A stretch of 64,000 nt of DNA from an uncultured Cytophagales bacterium (GTDB taxonomy: Bacteria > Bacteroidota > Bacteroidia > Cytophagales > Thermonemataceae), in the NCBI GenBank assembly GCA_937911505.1, contig CALEMF010000046.1:48072-112071 (forward strand). Direction: 5' to 3'. Made by a program: the position numbers and the translations under genes. Every line of letters starts with the position of its first letter. Position 1 is the stretch's first letter. Shown piece after piece: positions 59,319 through 64,000 of the stretch. Below the pieces are notes generated by a model. It had not been told where the DNA came from. It was given only the letters and a program-made list of their open reading frames with translations, and ran no database searches.

Positions 59319-60059
59319 GTGCAGACAACCCTGAATATTGCGTTGCCTAGGTTCTTATTCATAATAACTTTGGTGGCACTGTCCATTAATTCAAAAGGTC
59401 AAAACTTACCGAGCCTTTTGACAGAAAAAAACATCAATGCTACCTTTTCAATCATCGCTTATGATGAAGAGACCCAAGAATGGGGCATCGCTGTGGCAAC
59501 TGATAATATTTATGTGGGCAATTCAACGGTTTATATAGAGCCTGGCGTGGGCGCCTTTTCAGTAATAGCCGAGACCAATCCACAATACGCCATTGAGGGG
59601 TTTGAAAAACTAAAAGAAGGAAAGCCGATTAGAGAGGCAATTACTGAGGTAAGGAATAAAGATAAGAATGCAAACTTACGTCAGGTAGCTGGAATTGACG
59701 CGCAGGGAAATGTGTACGCTTTTACTGGTAATTCCTTGAAATACTGGAAAGGGCATTCTTCTGAGTTAATGAGCGAAAATTACGTGGTAATGGGGAATCA
59801 ACTAAAAGAGGGGGTTCTTGCAGCTATGTCTAAATCATTTGTAAGCGCAAAGGGAACGTTAGCACAAAGGCTTTTGAAAAGTCTTCAAGCAGGTCAAGAG
59901 GCTGGTGGTCAGGTCTCTGGTAAACAATCTGCTGCAGTTGCTGTAAAAGGATTAAATAATGCTTGGTACAATCAAATTGATCTAAGAGTGGATCATTCGA
60001 AGACGCCCATCAAAGATTTAAGCGTTCTACTAGACTACATTATGGGAGAATTATATTAA
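59319..60059 (+). CDS. DUF1028 protein, N-terminal part of a probably frameshifted gene
   Basis: 246 residues from a GTG, with signal peptide FLFIITLVALSINSKGQ. The DUF1028 domain is seen in FSIIAYDEETQEWGIAVATDN, VYIEPGVGAFSVIAETN, IREAITEVRNKDKNANLRQVAGID, LKSLQAGQEAGGQVSGKQSAAVAV and IDLRVDHSKTPIKDL. DUF1028 resembles Ntn-hydrolase-like secreted proteins of unknown function. It ends LLDYIMGELY then TAA. One extra base at that point would join it to LNQSISVIRRDDEVLGKEKLL in the next frame, which continues into the TPR part at 60098. Family members commonly carry a C-terminal extension. Confidence 0.85.
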   Translation: MQTTLNIALPRFLFIITLVALSINSKGQNLPSLLTEKNINATFSIIAYDEETQEWGIAVATDNIYVGNSTVYIEPGVGAFSVIAETNPQYAIEGFEKLKEGKPIREAITEVRNKDKNANLRQVAGIDAQGNVYAFTGNSLKYWKGHSSELMSENYVVMGNQLKEGVLAAMSKSFVSAKGTLAQRLLKSLQAGQEAGGQVSGKQSAAVAVKGLNNAWYNQIDLRVDHSKTPIKDLSVLLDYIMGELY

Positions 60060-60097
60060 ACCAATCCATATCGGTCATCAGAAGAGATGATGAGGTA

Positions 60098-60586
60098 TTG
60101 GGGAAAGAAAAACTACTACAAGCTGAGAAAATGCTTGAAGGCTGGACAGGCATTTATGCCAGAATAGTACAAGCTTACCTTCTTCTAGAAGAGGAAGATA
60201 GCGCCGTTTATTGGATTAAGAAAGGAATGGCTGAGAACGATCATTGGAAGGTTAATCTTCCTGCATTTTATGTATTAAAGGATCACCCAGAGATGAGTTC
60301 GCTCATTACCGAAAGTAACTTTTCAACAATTGACTGGGAACATGCATTGGCCATGTTAAGTAATCTGGGAAGAGAGTTAGCATTGATTAAGCTATCTCAT
60401 AACCTTATCAATCAAAACATTGAAAGTACCTACTTGTACTATCTATTAGGCAGAGGATACCATTTTGAAAAACAACCTAAAAAAGCTACCAAATATTTGA
60501 AAAAAGCTATTGAACTTGATCAAGAAAATATAGAAGCAAAAAGACTACTAGCTAAGCTTCAAGACGATACTGCTAATAAACGATAG
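60098..60586 (+). CDS. TPR-like C-terminal part of the frameshifted DUF1028 protein
   Basis: 162 residues as called from a TTG, but the frame is open from about 60056 (LNQSISVIRRDDEVLGKEKLL). It contains helical pairs KMLEGWTGIYARIVQAYLLLEEEDSAVYWIKKGMAEN, LPAFYVLKDHPEMSSLITES, and TPR-like YYLLGRGYHFEKQPKKATKYLKKAIELDQENIEAKRLLAKLQ. The shift relative to the DUF1028 frame is one base. As an independent gene it lacks a good start codon, which supports a single interrupted gene of about 420 residues. Confidence 0.7.
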   Translation: MGKEKLLQAEKMLEGWTGIYARIVQAYLLLEEEDSAVYWIKKGMAENDHWKVNLPAFYVLKDHPEMSSLITESNFSTIDWEHALAMLSNLGRELALIKLSHNLINQNIESTYLYYLLGRGYHFEKQPKKATKYLKKAIELDQENIEAKRLLAKLQDDTANKR

Positions 60587-60680
60587 ACTACAAGAGTTAA
60601 CTGAGGCAATGTGCTATTCCCGGTAGAAAAAGTAACTTTAATCAACCCGAAAAGTGACGCTTTCTGAACTTCTCTGGACG

Positions 60681-61451
60681 CTACTTGCTAAGTACAAAAA
60701 TAAGGCGTTCACTCTCAGTAGCATGGAAAGGCGTCAAATGGTAATTCCCAAATACTTCTTTTACGGTTACCTCGGCTATCTTAAAGTATTTCAGAAAAAC
60801 TTGGTAATCAATGGCTTTTACGCGTTCCTGATATTCAAACTGATGTCCTCGATCCTCAAAAGCAATATTTTTCACAATGTAACCTTCCTCTACAAAGCGT
60901 TGAATGTAAAAAGTAATATCATCGACCGTCTTCGTTTCATTTTCAACAAGTCGAGGAATCACATAAGCTGGGTTGAGAAAGTCAATAACCAGTTGTCCAC
61001 CCTCTTTTAAATTGGTCGCTGAGGCTTTAATGGCCTGAATGTTTTCTTCTTCTGTATCGAAATAGCCGAAGCTAGTAAAAAGATTCAAAACATAATCGAA
61101 AGTACCTGCCTGAAATACCTCACGCATATCGTGGATGAAAAACTGAAGTCGGTCGTTAGCAGCCTCATTAGCTTGCTTAATATTCGCTTCTGATAGGTCT
61201 ACGCCTACTACCTCAAACCCTTGCTCATTAAGGTAGATAGCGTGTCTCCCTTTTCCACAAGCTAAGTCAAGAATTTTATCAGTATCAGTAATCCCTAAAA
61301 ACCGACTTAGGTTATCCATAAAGAACTGAGCCTCCTTGTCATCCCGGTTTTTATAAAGGATGTGGTAATAAGGAGAGTCGAACCAAGTAGCAAACCAGTC
61401 TTCTTCCTTTAGGTTACTTGTATGTTTATTATAGTAATGCTCCATTATCAT
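60681..61451 (-). CDS. Class I SAM-dependent methyltransferase
   Basis: 256 residues. The SAM-binding motif ILDLACGKGRHAIYLNEQGFEVVGVDLSEANI (motif I and II) and FDYVLNLFTSFGYFDTEEENIQAI are typical of small-molecule methyltransferases. The C-terminal part has a strand-rich region that probably binds substrate. The start overlaps the apbE stop by 1 nt (TAATG), so they are coupled. The substrate is unknown. Confidence 0.88.
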   Translation of the reverse strand: MIMEHYYNKHTSNLKEEDWFATWFDSPYYHILYKNRDDKEAQFFMDNLSRFLGITDTDKILDLACGKGRHAIYLNEQGFEVVGVDLSEANIKQANEAANDRLQFFIHDMREVFQAGTFDYVLNLFTSFGYFDTEEENIQAIKASATNLKEGGQLVIDFLNPAYVIPRLVENETKTVDDITFYIQRFVEEGYIVKNIAFEDRGHQFEYQERVKAIDYQVFLKYFKIAEVTVKEVFGNYHLTPFHATESERLIFVLSK

Positions 61452-62512
61452 TAAAATTCCTGTAATATTTTTTTAATCCCTTCACTTTTAAAGCTTTTCA
61501 GCTTTCCCTGTTCATCATTGTAAATTAAATAAGCAGATAGCTGGGGTTTTTCTGCTAAAATTTCCTTACTCTTTTCAAGGCCTACTACCAAGCATAAAGT
61601 AGCAAAAGCATCAGCAGTGATCGCATCTTCTGCAATGACTGTAGCACTGAGTAAACCGTGTTCTACAGGATAACCTGTTTTGGGATTCAAGATGTGTGTA
61701 TACTTCTTTCCATCCTTAATATAGAATTTCTCATAGTTACCAGAAGTGGCCAGACTTTGATCTTTCAAGGCCACGATGGCTTTGGCCTCCGCTTTCCCTT
61801 TTTCAGCAAGTATAGGGTCTTTAATGCCAATTTGCCAAGCTTCTCCTTCTTCATTGACACCTGCACAAGCTACCTCACCTCCCAGCTCCACCATATAGTT
61901 ACGAATACCCAAAGAAATAAAATAATTAGCGATTACATCAACACTATAACCTTGTGCAATAGAGTTGAAATCCAACATAACACCTTCTTTTTTTTTCTTA
62001 AGGCGTTTCTCATCGAAGGTTATATAATCAAAAGAGACAAGTCGTTGAAGAGAATCAACTAAGGTAGGAGTCATTTCACTTGCTTTGCTAAAGCCAAACC
62101 CCCACGCATTAGATAAGGGCGCAATGGTAGGATCGAAAGCCCCCTCGCTGTAAGCATATATCTCTTTACTCTTTTGTAGTACTTCATAAAAGTAAGGATA
62201 GCGTAAAGTAATACCTGATGTATCCGCACGATTAAAGCGAGATACATCAGAGTCCTCTTGCCAAGTAGAAAGAGATTGATCAAAATCTCTTAATAGTGAA
62301 TCAACCGCAGACTGAAGATTTCTTCGTTGTGTATCCTCGTACTTAATCAGATAGGTCGTTCCTTGCGCTTCTCCTTGTATAGCTACATAAGAGGGTGTCT
62401 TGCTATCAGTTTCTTTGTTGGTAGAAGACTGATACTTTCTATAGAAATATACAGTTGCTAATAAACCAAGTAATACGAGCGAGTAAATAATATTCTTAGC
62501 ACGATTGCTCAT
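61451..62512 (-). CDS. apbE: FAD:protein FMN transferase (ApbE)
   Basis: 353 residues. An N-terminal hydrophobic helix (NIIYSLVLLGLLATVYFYRKY) exports or anchors it. The ApbE fold follows: AQGTTYLIKYEDT, DSDVSRFNR, APLSNAWGFG, LDFNSIAQGYSVDVIANYFIS, MVELGGEVACAG, WQIGIKDP, THILNPKTGYPV and ITADAFATLCLVVG with the Mg-binding Asp. It attaches FMN covalently to Thr of partner proteins in the periplasm, for example Na-NQR subunits. No such partner is in the window. It is coupled to a methyltransferase gene by 1 nt overlap. Confidence 0.93.
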   Translation of the reverse strand: MSNRAKNIIYSLVLLGLLATVYFYRKYQSSTNKETDSKTPSYVAIQGEAQGTTYLIKYEDTQRRNLQSAVDSLLRDFDQSLSTWQEDSDVSRFNRADTSGITLRYPYFYEVLQKSKEIYAYSEGAFDPTIAPLSNAWGFGFSKASEMTPTLVDSLQRLVSFDYITFDEKRLKKKKEGVMLDFNSIAQGYSVDVIANYFISLGIRNYMVELGGEVACAGVNEEGEAWQIGIKDPILAEKGKAEAKAIVALKDQSLATSGNYEKFYIKDGKKYTHILNPKTGYPVEHGLLSATVIAEDAITADAFATLCLVVGLEKSKEILAEKPQLSAYLIYNDEQGKLKSFKSEGIKKILQEF

Positions 62513-62560
62513 CTTTTATACGGACTGTAGTTTTTTATTTAAGATTTTGACGACCCAAAA

Positions 62561-62583
62561 TTAATGTTATTCCATAACATTAA
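62561..62583. promoter_or_regulatory. 10-bp inverted repeat in the apbE-ruvB divergent promoter region
   Basis: TTAATGTTAT and ATAACATTAA are perfect arms with a 3-nt spacer. It lies 49 nt before apbE and 102 nt before ruvB, a typical operator spacing. Only one copy was seen. Confidence 0.45.
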
Positions 62584-62655
62584 AAGACTAAAGTAACATA
62601 ACTATATCGTAGGCGGGAAGTTCCAAGTATGCACTAGTGTTTCATAAGGATATAC

Positions 62656-62663
62656 TATATTTG
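62656..62663 (+). promoter_or_regulatory. Probable -7 box for ruvB
   Basis: TATATTTG matches TAnnTTTG and lies 21 nt before the ruvB ATG. No good TTTG was seen 19-20 nt upstream. Confidence 0.35.
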
Positions 62664-62684
62664 TAAAGAGGAATGTAAAAAGAG

Positions 62685-63719
62685 ATGTACATGAGGAAAG
62701 ATTATTTAACAGGAGACAAGGAAAACCTTACCCCTACTGATAAAGAAATAGAAAAAGCATTAAGACCGCTCAACTTCGGAGACTTTACAGGGCAAGAAAA
62801 GATAGTAGAAAATTTACAAGTGTTTGTAATGGCAGCCAAGCAGAGAGGAGAAGCACTTGACCATGTGCTATTACACGGACCGCCTGGTTTAGGAAAAACA
62901 ACGCTTTCCAATATTGTTGCACAAGAACTCAGTGTAGATATTGTTACTACCTCTGGACCCGTACTAGATAAACCCAGCGACTTAGCGGGTATTCTAACCA
63001 AACTAGGAGAAAATGATGTACTCTTCATTGATGAAATACATCGCCTCAATCCCATAGTAGAAGAATACCTTTATTCTGCTATGGAAGACTATAAAATCGA
63101 CATTATGCTAGATGCAGGTCCCAATGCACGAAGCGTACAAATTAGTTTAAGCCCTTTTACCTTGATAGGGGCTACAACACGATCAGGCTTACTAACGGCT
63201 CCTTTACGAGCACGTTTTGGGATCAACGCACGATTACAATATTATGATGCAGAATTGCTTTCCAAAATCATTAAACGTTCCTGCCATATTTTACAAACAC
63301 CTATACAAGACAACGCTGCTTATGAAATAGCACGCCGATCCAGAGGAACCCCTCGTATTGCCAACAACCTCCTAAGACGTACACGCGATTTTGCGCAAGT
63401 AAAAGGAGACGGTACAATTACGATAGAAATGGCTGAAATTGCTCTTAAAGCCTTGGAGGTAGATAAAAATGGTCTAGATGAAATGGATAACCGCATCCTC
63501 CAAACGATTATCAATAAATTCAAAGGAGGACCTGTAGGGATTACTACCATTGCTACTGCCTGTGGAGAAGATGGTGAAACAATAGAAGAAGTTTACGAGC
63601 CTTTCCTTATCCAAGAGGGGTACATTAAAAGAACTTCGAGAGGTAGGGAAGCCACTGTACTAGCCTACCAGCATATCGGTGTAGTGCCGCCCAATCAAAC
63701 GCCTACACTATTTGACTAG
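62685..63719 (+). CDS. ruvB: Holliday junction branch-migration helicase RuvB
   Basis: 344 residues. AAA+ ATPase motor of RuvABC. Motifs: [19 protein letters not shown], Walker [12 protein letters not shown], Walker [12 protein letters not shown], sensor [19 protein letters not shown], and the C-terminal winged helix ([28 protein letters not shown]). The C-terminal [11 protein letters not shown] segment is also typical. Full length. It is the last gene before the right-edge promoter. Confidence 0.97.
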   Translation: MYMRKDYLTGDKENLTPTDKEIEKALRPLNFGDFTGQEKIVENLQVFVMAAKQRGEALDHVLLHGPPGLGKTTLSNIVAQELSVDIVTTSGPVLDKPSDLAGILTKLGENDVLFIDEIHRLNPIVEEYLYSAMEDYKIDIMLDAGPNARSVQISLSPFTLIGATTRSGLLTAPLRARFGINARLQYYDAELLSKIIKRSCHILQTPIQDNAAYEIARRSRGTPRIANNLLRRTRDFAQVKGDGTITIEMAEIALKALEVDKNGLDEMDNRILQTIINKFKGGPVGITTIATACGEDGETIEEVYEPFLIQEGYIKRTSRGREATVLAYQHIGVVPPNQTPTLFD

Positions 63720-63770
63720 AAGCGCTGTAACAGGCATCAGAAAAAAGTATTAAATATTTTCTAACATTAT

Positions 63771-63801
63771 TTTGGTAAAATAAAATAAGTCTCTACCTTT
63801 G
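63771..63801 (+). promoter_or_regulatory. Consensus promoter directing transcription off the right edge
   Basis: TTTG (63771-63774), 19 nt, TACCTTTG (63794-63801). This is an exact match to the Bacteroidota TTTG-N19-TAnnTTTG consensus. Transcription would start near 63808. Confidence 0.8.
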
Positions 63802-64000
63802 TCCTCCCGTTCAGCAGGAATCGGGAATAAAGCAGATCAAATCTATAGTGTTTTTAAGATCAAAGTAGGTAGTTATTCTCTACTTACATATTTTGTAAAA
63901 CAGCAATAAGCTACAGTAACTCGTAATAGGTTATAGTAGTTTAGAGAAGTTCATTGATATATTGCTACAACAACGACAACACATTCAAAAGCCAGAAGGA
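63802..64000 (+). other. Untranslated leader, probably of an rRNA operon beyond the edge
   Basis: About 200 nt with no open frame after the promoter at 63771-63801. Near its end GTTCATTGATATATTG (63951-63966) resembles the GTTCTTTGACATATTG-type boxA-like leader sequence before rRNA genes in Bacteroidota. It is followed by the A- and C-rich CAACAACGACAACAC. No 16S sequence is reached within the window. Confidence 0.5.

Noticed and set aside
1..64000. tRNA genes, CRISPR arrays, prophage or IS transposases
   Set aside because: No TTCGA-loop tRNA cloverleaf, spacer-repeat array, phage structural gene or transposase motif was noticed. A search with tRNAscan-SE and IS databases would settle it.

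Overview
The window is chromosomal DNA of a Bacteroidota bacterium, most likely from the Cytophagales or a close relative. The reasons are AT-rich composition, Bacteroidota-type promoters (TTTG, about 19 nt, TAnnTTTG), a TonB-dependent receptor with an N-terminal carboxypeptidase-like domain paired with a surface lipoprotein, GWxTD, DUF6150 and head-GIN proteins, LptE next to a Fis-type sigma-54 activator, and a carotenoid pair crtI-crtB. The standard bacterial code is used. No tRNA, CRISPR array, prophage or IS transposase was recognised. Most of the window is ordinary core genome, with some accessory genes.

Layout. 1-3.0 kb (minus): 5' part of a thioredoxin-fold peroxiredoxin, an AraC regulator, a rhomboid protease and a short-chain polyprenyl synthase. 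3.2-8.6 kb (plus): a duplicated TPR protein, a PRPP-synthetase-like gene overlapping a membrane GAF-SpoIIE phosphatase. 8.6-11.1 kb (minus): fmt-folA-lipoprotein-sco. 11.3-19.5 kb (plus): pnuC, crtI-crtB, an alpha/beta hydrolase, sigma-54 activator-lptE, an acidic TPR protein, secG. 19.5-21.5 kb (minus): a pspA-YbjN-GIDE envelope-stress module. 21.8-26.2 kb: surface lipoprotein plus TonB receptor. 26.3-43.2 kb (minus): kynureninase and malonyl-CoA-synthetase-like ligase, NmrA/TetR pair with twin operators, CBS, radC, rpsT, 7TMR-DISM/SpoIIE, nuoD, rng, a tiny basic ribosomal-type protein, HU, hisA, and a PhoB/PhoR-like two-component system. 43.2-49.7 kb: esterase, TonB-like protein, GWxTD protein, rlmB, transhydrogenase pntA2-pntB, an Xre regulator. 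49.8-52 kb: DUF6150 protein and acyl-CoA dehydrogenase. 52.2-52.4 kb: a noncoding palindromic element. 52.5-64 kb: dut, radical SAM/SPASM, S41 protease, beta-barrel, membrane-anchored PD-(D/E)XK-like protein, cystathionine synthase/lyase, head-GIN protein, DUF1028-TPR, methyltransferase-apbE, ruvB, and at the right edge a strong promoter with a leader resembling that of an rRNA operon.

Three signalling or secreted genes are interrupted: the 7TMR-DISM/SpoIIE gene near 34.06 kb, the histidine kinase near 41.22 kb, and DUF1028-TPR near 60.06 kb. They may be true decay, coupled split genes or consensus errors. The kinase appears to need at least two changes to be restored. The least explained structures are the 243-bp palindromic element at 52194-52436, the twin TetR operators, the membrane-anchored nuclease-fold protein, and a transhydrogenase operon lacking its NAD-binding subunit.
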